In this document: one piece after another, positions 15,315 through 23,020 of the stretch
How positions within the stretch are numbered: position 1 is the first letter of the stretch
Layout of the letters: the number at the start of each line of letters is the position of its first letter
From: Metabacillus sp. FJAT-52054
Lineage (GTDB): Bacteria > Bacillota > Bacilli > Bacillales > Bacillaceae
Length of the DNA: 64,000 nt
Assembly: GCF_037201815.1 (NCBI RefSeq)
Contig: NZ_CP147407.1
Span: 3,852,723 to 3,916,722, forward strand
Direction: 5' to 3'
Notes under the pieces: generated by a model
The model's database searches: none
Told to the model about the DNA's origin: nothing
What the model saw: the letters and a program-made list of their open reading frames with translations, nothing else
Program-made: the position numbers and the translations under genes

Positions 15315-15350
15315 GTTCAAAAAATGGTGATCAAAATCACCTATTTGAAC
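15315..15350 (-). ncRNA. Candidate L31 (rpmE) leader hairpin
   Basis: Two-part stem: GTTCAAA/TTTGAAC at the base (15315-15321 with 15344-15350) and GGTGAT/ATCACC at the top (15326-15331 with 15336-15341), loop CAAA, internal loop between. It lies about 50 nt before the rpmE start in the 170-bp gap after rho. L31 leaders are known in Firmicutes; I cannot confirm membership without a covariance model. There is no T-run, so it is not an obvious terminator for rho. Confidence 0.45.
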
Positions 15351-15434
15351 GGCATATGAAAAAAGTATAACAGGGCTTCTCTATGATTGCAAGAAACAAA
15401 ATTGGAATCATAAAGGAAATCCCGCTTATTTTTT

Positions 15435-16718
15435 CTATGACCTTCTTGAACCTGCAGTGCTTGGCTTCATTTCAGCGGAAAGCACTTCAAAAAATTCTTC
15501 ATTGCCTTTTGACTGCTTTAGTTTGCGAAGGAACTTTTCAACAAAGTCAGGTGTATCCGTCATTGATTTACGGATTGCCCATAGCTTCTCAAGATGTTCC
15601 TTTTGAACAAGAAGCTCTTCCTTACGAGTTCCGGAACGGCGGATATCAATGGCAGGGAAAATTCGTTTTTCGGCAAGAGAGCGGTCAAGATGCAGCTCCA
15701 TATTACCGGTTCCTTTGAATTCCTCATAAATGACATCATCCATACGGGATCCCGTATCGACTAGTGCCGTTGCAAGAATCGTTAAGCTGCCGCCCTCTTC
15801 AATATTACGGGCAGCCCCGAAGAATCGCTTCGGACGGTGGAATGCAGCAGGGTCTATCCCTCCGGAAAGCGTACGTCCGCTTGGAGGAATAACAAGGTTA
15901 TAAGCACGTGCAAGACGAGTAATGCTGTCCATAAGGATGATTACGTCTTTCTTGTGCTCCACAAGCCTCATCGCACGGTCAAGCACGAGTTCAGCAACCT
16001 TAATGTGGTTTTCCGGAACTTCATCAAAGGTCGAGCTGACCACATCGCCTGCAACGGAACGTTCGATATCCGTTACTTCCTCTGGACGCTCATCAATTAA
16101 TAGAACAATCAGTTCTGCTTCCGGGTTGTTCGTTGTGATGCTGTTGGCAATTTCCTTCAAAAGCATCGTCTTCCCTGCTTTTGGAGGTGCAACAATCAGT
16201 CCGCGCTGGCCGAATCCAACCGGCGCAATCAGGTCCATAATTCTTGTGGACAGCATGTGCGGCTCTGTTTCAAGCTTAATCTGACGGTCCGGATAAAGCG
16301 GCGTCAAAGCCGGGAAGTGAACACGTTCCTTCGCTGATTCAGGGTCGTCGCCATTAACGGCATCGACATGAAGCAGTCCGTAGTAACGCTCATTTTCTTT
16401 CGGAGGACGAACCTTACCCGAAACCTTATCACCGTTTCTTAAGTCAAAACGTCTGATTTGGGACGCAGAAATATAAATATCCTCCGAGCTTGGAGAATAG
16501 TTAATCGGTCTAAGGAAACCAAAGCCCTCAGACTGGATGATTTCAAGAACGCCTTCCATGAATAAAAGGTCTTCCTGTTCTGCATCTGCTTTTAAAATAG
16601 CAAAAATTAGTTCTTTCTTCGTCAACTTGCTGTAGTAAGAGATTTTGAAATGACGAGCATGCTCGTACAATTCTTTCAGCTTCATGTTTTCTAATGAAGA
16701 GATGGAAACCTTACTCAT
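15435..16718 (-). CDS. rho: Transcription termination factor Rho
   Basis: 427 aa, the B. subtilis length. Hexameric RNA-dependent ATPase. Order: N-terminal helical SAP-like part (1-50), cold-shock RNA-binding domain (MEGVLEIIQSEGFGFLRPINY...YISASQIRRFDLRNGD), then RecA-type ATPase with Walker A APPKAGKTMLLK, Walker B VIILMDSITRLARAYN and the Q-loop/R-loop region. No insertion or extension is present. The RBS before the ATG is weak (GTGGTG). Rho is autoregulated in other bacilli; I cannot see that directly here. Confidence 0.97.
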   Translation of the reverse strand: MSKVSISSLENMKLKELYEHARHFKISYYSKLTKKELIFAILKADAEQEDLLFMEGVLEIIQSEGFGFLRPINYSPSSEDIYISASQIRRFDLRNGDKVSGKVRPPKENERYYGLLHVDAVNGDDPESAKERVHFPALTPLYPDRQIKLETEPHMLSTRIMDLIAPVGFGQRGLIVAPPKAGKTMLLKEIANSITTNNPEAELIVLLIDERPEEVTDIERSVAGDVVSSTFDEVPENHIKVAELVLDRAMRLVEHKKDVIILMDSITRLARAYNLVIPPSGRTLSGGIDPAAFHRPKRFFGAARNIEEGGSLTILATALVDTGSRMDDVIYEEFKGTGNMELHLDRSLAEKRIFPAIDIRRSGTRKEELLVQKEHLEKLWAIRKSMTDTPDFVEKFLRKLKQSKGNEEFFEVLSAEMKPSTAGSRRS

Positions 16719-17001
16719 GTAAACACCACACTTTTAGCATATAAAATAGACATACTGGTTTTCTTTCCGCCCTATATGTACTTTTGACATTGAAAAATGG
16801 ATTTCAGGATAGAGAAGGAAAAGAAGGAAAAGCTTGAAGTAGTTGAAAGCAGTGTAATTAGTGAATGTGATTTTGCAGCACTCTTTAGTTTTACCTTATT
16901 TCACGTGATTAATCAATACGTTTTCGGAGACGTAAAACATTTGAAACAAATGAGGTAACCGGAGCATGGAAGCCCCGGTCAGCTAATTAGAGAAAAGTAT
17001 T

Positions 17002-17964
17002 TTATTTTATAACCAAATTTGGCTTCTTTTTCAAACTGTGCTGGCCGTCGATGAAGCGGACGGTTCCGGATTTGGCTCTCATGACGATGGACTGGGTTGT
17101 GCCGCTTGATGCTTTAAACTGCACGCCGCGGAGAAGTTCTCCATCCGTAACTCCGGTGGCAGCGAAAATGGCGTCATCACCTTTTACCAGATCATCCATG
17201 AGAAGGACTTTATTTACATCAAGGCCCATTTTCACACAGCGTTCCAGCTCCTGGTCGTTTTGAGGAAGCAGCTTGCCTTGAATTTCTCCGCCAAGGCATT
17301 TCAGCGCTACGGCTGCAAGTACACCCTCAGGCGCTCCGCCGGATCCGAACAGGATGTCTACACCGGTATGATCAAAAGCTGTGTTAATCGCGCCGGCAAC
17401 ATCGCCATCATTGATTAGCTTGATGCGGACGCCTGCTTCGCGAAGCTCATTAATGATGCCCTGGTGGCGCTCGCGGTTCAAGATGGTGGCGACAATGTCT
17501 TCAATGTCTTTGTTCTTTGCTTTTGCTACTGCACGAAGGTTGTCCATAATCGGGGCATTGATGTCAATGCAGCCAACTGCATCCGGTCCCACCGCGATTT
17601 TATCCATGTACATATCCGGGGCGTTGAGCATGTTTCCGTGGTCTGCAACCGCAATAACCGCAAGCGCATTCCAGCCGCCCTGTGCCAGGATGTTTGTTCC
17701 TTCAAGCGGATCTACCGCTACGTCTACTCTTGGTCCGTAGCCATTTCCAAGCTTTTCTCCAATATAAAGCATTGGAGCCTCATCCATTTCTCCCTCTCCG
17801 ATTACGACAGTCCCTTTCATCGGGATCGTATCGAAGACATCCCTCATTGCAGATGTTGCGGCATCATCCGCTTCATCCTTCTTTCCGCGGCCCATCCAGC
17901 GTGCGGATGCAAGTGCTGCGGCCTCTGTTACGCGTACTAGTTCCATCGATAAACTTCTTTCCAT
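17002..17964 (-). CDS. glpX: Class II fructose-1,6-bisphosphatase
   Basis: 320 aa from the ATG at 17964 (MERSLSMELVRVTEAAALASARW) with RBS AAGGGGAGG. Dephosphorylates fructose 1,6-bisphosphate in gluconeogenesis, metal dependent. Signature segments are GEGEMDEAPMLYIGE, AVDPLEGTNILAQG and the GSGGAPEGVLAA loop. It lies between murA2 and rho as in B. subtilis, in the same direction as fbaA and tal. Confidence 0.95.
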   Translation of the reverse strand: MERSLSMELVRVTEAAALASARWMGRGKKDEADDAATSAMRDVFDTIPMKGTVVIGEGEMDEAPMLYIGEKLGNGYGPRVDVAVDPLEGTNILAQGGWNALAVIAVADHGNMLNAPDMYMDKIAVGPDAVGCIDINAPIMDNLRAVAKAKNKDIEDIVATILNRERHQGIINELREAGVRIKLINDGDVAGAINTAFDHTGVDILFGSGGAPEGVLAAVALKCLGGEIQGKLLPQNDQELERCVKMGLDVNKVLLMDDLVKGDDAIFAATGVTDGELLRGVQFKASSGTTQSIVMRAKSGTVRFIDGQHSLKKKPNLVIK

Positions 17965-18038
17965 CTTTGGTTCCTCCCCTTCGCTGTAACGATAATATGT
18001 AAAACCTGCTTCCATTCGGAAGCAGGGTATTCACGGAA

Positions 18039-19328
18039 TTAAGAGTTTTGAATTTGTTCGATTTCCTGAGCGGTTAACTTTTCACGCCAGATGGTTGCTC
18101 CCATGTTGGTGAGCTTTTCCTCCAGCTCGCTGTATCCTCGGTCAATATGTTCAAGCCCTGTAACCTCGGTAATGCCCTCAGCCATGAGACCTGCTGTGAC
18201 AAGTGCGGCACCGGCTCTTAAATCGCTCGCCTTTACCTTTGCCCCCTGAAGCTTATTCGGACCCGAAACAATGGCGGAACGTCCCTCCACTTTGATAGAC
18301 GCGCCCATACGGCGAAGTTCATCAATGTGCTTAAAGCGCGCGGAGTAAATCGTATCCGTGACGACGCTTGTCCCATTGGCTTTCGTCAGGAACGAGGTGA
18401 ACGGCTGCTGAAGATCCGTCGGAAATCCCGGATAGACAAGGGTCTTCACATCAACCGGCTTCAACTCTTTCTGTCCGCCGACAATCCAGATTTGATCGTT
18501 GCTCGTTTCAATATGAACTCCGGTTTCCCTCAATTTAGCAATGAGAGATTCCATGTGGAGCGGAATAACGTTGTCAACCAGAACTTCCTTGCCTGCTGCT
18601 GCAGCAATAATCATGTAGGTTCCAGCTTCAATCCGGTCCGGAATGATAGAGTGGCGGCAGCCGTGAAGCTTTTCCACACCATCGATACGGATTTCGTCTG
18701 TTCCCGCTCCTTTGATTTTCGCACCCATGCTGGTCAGAAGCGTTGCGACATCAACGATTTCCGGTTCTTTCGCTGCGTTTTCAATGATGGTCCGGCCTTT
18801 TGCAAGAACAGCTGCAAGCATAATATTGATGGTCGCGCCAACGCTGACGACATCTAAATAAATACGTGCGCCTCTTAATTCTTCTGCCCGGAGATAAATC
18901 GCACCCTGTTCATTTGTAACTTGTGCTCCAAGCGCCTCAAAGCCTTTAATGTGCTGGTCAATCGGCCGCGGTCCGAGGTGGCATCCGCCCGGAAGTCCAA
19001 TCACCGCTTTTTTAAAGCGGCCGAGCATGGCCCCCATCAAGTAGTAAGAGGCTCTTAATTTTTTTACCTTTCCGTTCGGAAGCGGCATTGAAATCATGTT
19101 CTCTGGCTGTACGTGCATTTCGCCGTTTTGAAAGTCGACTTTTCCGCCTACTTCCTCAAGCAAGTCCTTCAAAATATGCACATCTGATATATTTGGCAAA
19201 CCTTCAATAATGACGGATGATTCAGCTAAAATGGTCGCCGGGATCAGCGCTACCGCACTGTTTTTTGCCCCGCTGATCGAAACGGAACCTTTCAGCAGAT
19301 CACCGCCTGCAATTTTCAATTTTTCCAT
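18039..19328 (-). CDS. murAB: UDP-N-acetylglucosamine enolpyruvyl transferase 2
   Basis: 429 aa from the ATG at 19328, RBS GAAGGAG. Transfers enolpyruvate from PEP to UDP-GlcNAc, the first committed step of peptidoglycan synthesis. The catalytic cysteine is C116 in GLPGGCHLGPRPID, the fosfomycin-reactive residue. The neighbours glpX and tal/fbaA identify it as the second paralogue (MurAB/MurZ) rather than the murAA copy near the atp operon. Confidence 0.94.
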   Translation of the reverse strand: MEKLKIAGGDLLKGSVSISGAKNSAVALIPATILAESSVIIEGLPNISDVHILKDLLEEVGGKVDFQNGEMHVQPENMISMPLPNGKVKKLRASYYLMGAMLGRFKKAVIGLPGGCHLGPRPIDQHIKGFEALGAQVTNEQGAIYLRAEELRGARIYLDVVSVGATINIMLAAVLAKGRTIIENAAKEPEIVDVATLLTSMGAKIKGAGTDEIRIDGVEKLHGCRHSIIPDRIEAGTYMIIAAAAGKEVLVDNVIPLHMESLIAKLRETGVHIETSNDQIWIVGGQKELKPVDVKTLVYPGFPTDLQQPFTSFLTKANGTSVVTDTIYSARFKHIDELRRMGASIKVEGRSAIVSGPNKLQGAKVKASDLRAGAALVTAGLMAEGITEVTGLEHIDRGYSELEEKLTNMGATIWREKLTAQEIEQIQNS

Positions 19329-19670
19329 GATGGTCTCCTTCCTAAGAAGCTGACATGTTAAGAGCACTTTTCAACAAATTCTCCATAATTCCGACAGAAC
19401 ATACTCCGTATATGAAAAATAAAATTCCTCTGTATGGGATGTTAAAAAATGAACCTGTTTCCATTGTAAATTAAATTCCATTGATGCTCAAATGAAGCTC
19501 TCAACGAGAAGTTCCGTTCCCCGCTTTTTGAGGACGGCACCCTTATCAGAACTTCCTTTAAGAATAGTAGATGATGAGGGGATTTACAAATTTGGGCTTA
19601 GCGTTTTTATAGTACAGAACGTCGCGACCTTAGCAGAACTTCCCTACCCCAGCGCCTCCGCTTTTCTATT
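19329..19670. other. Gap upstream of murAB with a truncated family-B repeat
   Basis: No gene is visible. Positions about 19617-19667 carry ACGTCGCGACCTTAGCAGAA and then GCGCCTCCGCTTTTCTAT, which is the right end of the family-B repeat whose full copy begins at 19671. The murAB promoter should lie in the proximal 100 bp; I see no convincing consensus. Confidence 0.6.
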
Positions 19671-19857
19671 TGTCTAGCTCCGGCGGCTAGCTGTTCGGAC
19701 GCTTCGCCGGCCCTGTCAAAGTCAAAGAGCGACTTTGTCAGTCCCTGCTCCACCGTCTCTCACAGGTGGGGCCTGCAGGAGGCAGGTCAGTTCTGCGTTG
19801 CGACAGGACGTCGCGACCTTAGCAGAACTTCCTTACTCGACGCCTCCGCTTTTCTAA
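19671..19857. repeat. Family-B intergenic repeat, full copy
   Basis: Begins TGTCTAGCTCCGGCGGCTAG and ends GCCTCCGCTTTTCTA, ends widely seen in intergenic repeats of Bacillus sensu lato. The right part contains TCAGTTCTGCGTTGCGACAG followed by ACGTCGCGACCTTAGCAGAA, also found at 22171-22292 and, truncated, at about 19617-19667. Confidence 0.75.
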
Positions 19858-19867
19858 TAGACCGCAT

Positions 19868-19898
19868 AAATGGCAAGCACGAAGCTTGCCATTTATAA
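19868..19898 (-). terminator. Hairpin after tal
   Basis: ATAAATGGCAAGC and GCTTGCCATTTAT form a 13-bp perfect stem with a 5-nt loop, between tal and the family-B repeat. There is no clear T-run, so its role as terminator is probable rather than certain. Confidence 0.6.
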
Positions 19899-19921
19899 CT
19901 GCCTATTTACTTGTCCGCTGA

Positions 19922-20563
19922 TTAAGCGCGGTTGTTCCAGTCAGCGAGAAACTTCTCAATTCCCTGTTCTGTAAGAGGGTGTTTGAATAGCTGATGAATG
20001 ACTTTCAATGGGATGGTGGCAATGTGCGCACCGTGTAATGCTGCATCCGTAACGTGCATAGGATGGCGGATTGAAGCAGCGATAATTTCTGTGTCCAGTC
20101 CGTGAAGGTCAAAGATTTCAGAAATCGTCGCGATCAAGTCCATTCCATCCTGGCCGATATCATCCAGTCTGCCAAGGAAAGGAGAAACGTATGTTGCTCC
20201 TGCACGCGCTGCAAGAAGCGCCTGGTTTGCACTGAAAATAAGGGTCACGTTTGTCTTGATTCCAAGCTCCGAGAATTCCTTAACCGCTTTTAGTCCATCT
20301 GGCGTCATCGGGACTTTTACGGTGATGTTTGGAGCAATTTTTGCTAGTTCTTTGCCTTCCTCAATCATTTCTTCGGCTTTTAAAGAAATGACTTCTGCAC
20401 TGACCGATCCTTTAACTATGTCCGTGATTTCTCTTAGTCTATCATGAAAGGAGATATTTTCTTTGGCTACTAAACTCGGGTTTGTCGTCACACCTGCAAG
20501 GATTCCCATTTCCTGGGCTTCTTTGATTTCTTCAAGGTTTGCTGTATCAATGAAAAATTTCAT
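19922..20563 (-). CDS. tal: Transaldolase / fructose-6-phosphate aldolase-like (TalC type)
   Basis: 213 aa from the ATG at 20563 (MKFFIDTANLEEIKEAQ), preceded by AAGGGAG. Short TalC/MipB-type class I aldolase; the Schiff-base lysine is in NITVKVPMT and the sugar-phosphate region is GRLDDIGQDG. Members in Bacillus act as transaldolase of the pentose phosphate pathway. It follows fbaA, as in B. subtilis (fbaA-ywjH). Confidence 0.93.
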   Translation of the reverse strand: MKFFIDTANLEEIKEAQEMGILAGVTTNPSLVAKENISFHDRLREITDIVKGSVSAEVISLKAEEMIEEGKELAKIAPNITVKVPMTPDGLKAVKEFSELGIKTNVTLIFSANQALLAARAGATYVSPFLGRLDDIGQDGMDLIATISEIFDLHGLDTEIIAASIRHPMHVTDAALHGAHIATIPLKVIHQLFKHPLTEQGIEKFLADWNNRA

Positions 20564-20628
20564 TCTGTCTCGCTCCCTTATCAAAATCTGAAAACTGAAA
20601 CTTGTTATCGCTTTCTTTTTATATCTGT

Positions 20629-20656
20629 GAAAACCGTCTTAAAAAAGACGGTTTTC
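20629..20656 (-). terminator. Terminator of fbaA
   Basis: GAAAACCGTCTT / AAGACGGTTTTC, 12-bp perfect stem with an AAAA loop, 11 bp beyond the fbaA stop. Tal may therefore be partly separately expressed. Confidence 0.75.
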
Positions 20657-20667
20657 AATTGTTGAAA

Positions 20668-21525
20668 TTAAGCTCGGTTTGAAGAACCGAATTCGCGCAT
20701 TTTTCCTTGAACCGTTTCTTTGATTGCATCGCGAGCTGGTCCAAGATATTTGCGTGGATCGTACTCTTCAGGTTTTGCAGCAAGCACTTCACGAACCGTT
20801 CTTGCAGAAGCAATTTGGTTCTCAGTGTTTACGTTGATTTTAGCTGTTCCGAAAGAAATAGCTTTTTGGATATCGTGAGTCGGGATACCAGTTCCGCCGT
20901 GAAGAACGAGTGGAAGGCCAGTAGCCGCACCGATTTCTTCCATTTCTTTGAAACCAAGGTTTGGTTCACCTTTGTAAGGACCGTGTACAGATCCAAGTGC
21001 AGGTGCAAGTGTGTCGATTCCAGTACGCTCAACAAGCTCCTGGCACTCTTTAGGGTCAGCGTAGATTACGCCTTCAGCGATTACGTCATCTTCCTGTCCG
21101 CCAACTGTTCCAAGCTCAGCTTCAACAGATACGCCGTGGAAATGAGCAAGCTCAACCACTTTGGATGTTTCAGCAATGTTTTCTTCGAACGGATGGTGAG
21201 AAGCATCGATCATAACAGATGTGAAACCTGCATGAATTGCTTTTGCACAAGATTCGAAGCTTGAACCATGGTCAAGGTGAATGGCAACAGGTACCGTCAC
21301 TTTATATTCGTCCATAAGAGCTTCAACTAGAGCAACAATTGTTTTGAAGCCGCCCATGTAACGTGCAGCACCTTCAGAAACACCTAGAATAACCGGTGAT
21401 TTTTCTTCTTGTGCAGCTTGAAGAATCGCTTGAGTGAACTCAAGGTTGTTCAGATTGAATTGACCAACAGCGTAGCCTTCGCTTTTGGCTTTTTGAAGCA
21501 TTTCTGTCATTGATACTAAAGGCAT
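20668..21525 (-). CDS. fbaA: Fructose-bisphosphate aldolase, class II
   Basis: 285 aa starting at 21525 (MPLVSMTEMLQKAKSEGYAVGQFN) behind CAAGGAGG. Cleaves fructose 1,6-bisphosphate to triose phosphates; zinc dependent. Zinc and substrate motifs: AIHLDHGSSFE, MIDASHHPFEENI, and LHGGTGIPTHDIQ. Length and neighbours (spo0F upstream, tal downstream) match B. subtilis. Confidence 0.97.
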   Translation of the reverse strand: MPLVSMTEMLQKAKSEGYAVGQFNLNNLEFTQAILQAAQEEKSPVILGVSEGAARYMGGFKTIVALVEALMDEYKVTVPVAIHLDHGSSFESCAKAIHAGFTSVMIDASHHPFEENIAETSKVVELAHFHGVSVEAELGTVGGQEDDVIAEGVIYADPKECQELVERTGIDTLAPALGSVHGPYKGEPNLGFKEMEEIGAATGLPLVLHGGTGIPTHDIQKAISFGTAKINVNTENQIASARTVREVLAAKPEEYDPRKYLGPARDAIKETVQGKMREFGSSNRA

Positions 21526-21712
21526 ATCAAATATCCTCCTTGTATAGCCTGATTTTGCTAAACCCGAAAAGCCTATCAAATCTAGCTTGACCAGAAAATT
21601 TCCTGTATATGTAACTAAGAAATGGATGCATAGCTTTTCTCAAACAATAGCATACCAATAACAAGAAAAATCGGCAACTTTTCGACACAAGTCCAAAAAT
21701 TCAAACTACTTC

Positions 21713-22087
21713 TCAGTTTGATCTGATCGGAAGATGTTTCTTGACAGCTGCACGAATTTCATCAATATCAAATGGTTTGGCGAAATGAGTAAGCGCCCCA
21801 AGGTCTTTCGCCTCCTGGATCATATCCAGTTCTCCATAAGCCGTCATGATAATAACGCGGATGTTGGGCTCAACAAGCTTCATTCTCTTTAGTATTTCAA
21901 TTCCATCCATTCCAGGAATTTTCATATCAAGCAGAACAAGATCCGGAGGTGTTTGCTCCAGAATTTCCAATGCTTGAAAGCCGCTTGCAGCCTGGTACGT
22001 GTCGTAGCCTTCTTTTTGGAAGACCTCATTTAATAAAATTCTGATTCCGTACTGATCATCCACGATTAATATTTTCTCTTTTGCCAT
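21713..22087 (-). CDS. spo0F: Sporulation phosphorelay response regulator Spo0F
   Basis: 124 aa, a single receiver domain without output domain. Relays phosphate from the sporulation kinases to Spo0B. Acidic pocket D10/D11, phosphoacceptor D54 (VLLDMKIPGMDG), T82 and K104 (HFAKPFD) are all present, and H101 matches B. subtilis Spo0F. A perfect 16-bp palindrome lies at 22127-22142, 40 bp upstream of the start. Confidence 0.97.
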   Translation of the reverse strand: MAKEKILIVDDQYGIRILLNEVFQKEGYDTYQAASGFQALEILEQTPPDLVLLDMKIPGMDGIEILKRMKLVEPNIRVIIMTAYGELDMIQEAKDLGALTHFAKPFDIDEIRAAVKKHLPIRSN

Positions 22088-22126
22088 CTCTGCACCTCTT
22101 CACGTTTTTTCCTTAAATAGCAAGAA

Positions 22127-22142
22127 AGTATTATTTAATACT
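22127..22142. promoter_or_regulatory. Palindrome in the spo0F promoter region
   Basis: AGTATTATTTAATACT, perfect 7-2-7 inverted repeat, 40-55 bp upstream of the spo0F ATG. Just upstream on the minus strand GCAGGACAT resembles a sigma-H -35 box, with AAATAAT as a possible -10 that falls inside the palindrome. The binding factor is unknown. Confidence 0.45.
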
Positions 22143-22170
22143 GAATGTCCTGCATTGAATAAGGTGACCT

Positions 22171-22292
22171 GTCCAGCTCCAGCGCCTAGCCCCTTAAGGA
22201 GTCGGAGGCCCACAGGACGCGGGTCAGTTCTGCGTTGCGACAGGACGTCGCGCACTTAGCAGAACTTCATTCCAAGCGCTTTCGCATTCCTT
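22171..22292. repeat. Family-B intergenic repeat, shorter copy
   Basis: Begins GTCCAGCTCCAGCGCCTAGC, contains the block starting GGTCAGTTCTGCGTTGCGAC and then GCACTTAGCAGAACTT, and ends near AGCGCTTTCGCATTCCTTA. It occupies most of the gap between divergent spo0F and ywjG. Compared with the copy at 19671 an internal segment of roughly 65 bp is missing. Confidence 0.75.
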
Positions 22293-22426
22293 ATGTCCTA
22301 TGATACTAATTCTTTTAAGTTGGTCAATCTCCTGCCTCTTATTGGATATTGTTTAACATTTTGTCTTTTGGGCCGATATTCCGTATAATGCCTGTGAAAA
22401 GGATTTGTACAGAAGGAGTTTTTCCC

Positions 22427-22972
22427 ATGCTAAAAATATTTTCCACCCAGCTCGCCGGACAGTTTCAGCGCATTCAAAGCCAGGAGGAATTTTCAATAGA
22501 GGATGGAGCAAGATTGCTTGCACAGGCTTGTGCAGGAGACGGCACCATCTACATTCACGGATTCAGTGAGCTTTCAGGAATTGTCAGTGAAGCATCCCAA
22601 AGCCTTGAACCCTTTCCAAATGCAAAGCCGCTTTTTAGAGAAGACGGGGAAATGGAAGCTGTTCTCCCATCTGACCGTGTGCTGCTTTTCACTAGACTTT
22701 CCAGCGACCATGATGCAATTGAACTTGCCAGACAGCTTCAGGAAGCAGGCGTTGAAACAGTAGGGGTATCTGCTTTAAATGGAGATTCCGGTTTGGAAAC
22801 CGCAGTGGATATCCATATCGATTCGAAACTAAAGAAACCGATGATCCCCGCGGAAGACGGCAGCCGCTACGGTTTTCCCGCCATTATGACAGGACTGTTT
22901 GTTTATTACGCTCTCAGGTTTACAATTGAAGAAATCCTCTCTGAATATTTAGAGGATGAAGAAGATCTGTAA
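22427..22972 (+). CDS. ywjG: DUF2529 family protein YwjG
   Basis: 181 aa from the ATG at 22427 (MLKIFSTQLAGQFQRIQSQEEF), RBS AGAAGGAG. The sequence resembles SIS-like sugar-isomerase folds: GTIYIHGFSELSGIVSEA, VLLFTRLSSDHDAIELARQLQ, DIHIDSKLKKPMIPAEDGSRYG, then a hydrophobic segment MTGLFVYYALRF and an acidic tail. The biochemical function is unknown. Position between spo0F and pyrG is as in B. subtilis. Confidence 0.88.
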   Translation: MLKIFSTQLAGQFQRIQSQEEFSIEDGARLLAQACAGDGTIYIHGFSELSGIVSEASQSLEPFPNAKPLFREDGEMEAVLPSDRVLLFTRLSSDHDAIELARQLQEAGVETVGVSALNGDSGLETAVDIHIDSKLKKPMIPAEDGSRYGFPAIMTGLFVYYALRFTIEEILSEYLEDEEDL

Positions 22973-22975
22973 CCG

Positions 22976-23013
22976 CAAAAAAAATCCTGACGGACAAGCC
23001 GTCAGGATTTTTT
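22976..23013. terminator. Bidirectional terminator between ywjG and pyrG
   Basis: AAATCCTGACGG and CCGTCAGGATTT around a short loop, with A-run and T-run on each side, serving both convergent genes. Confidence 0.88.
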
Positions 23014-23020
23014 GCATGAT

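Noticed and set aside
19492..19677. Plus-strand frame upstream of murAB
   Set aside because: It runs through family-B repeat sequence and lacks an RBS.
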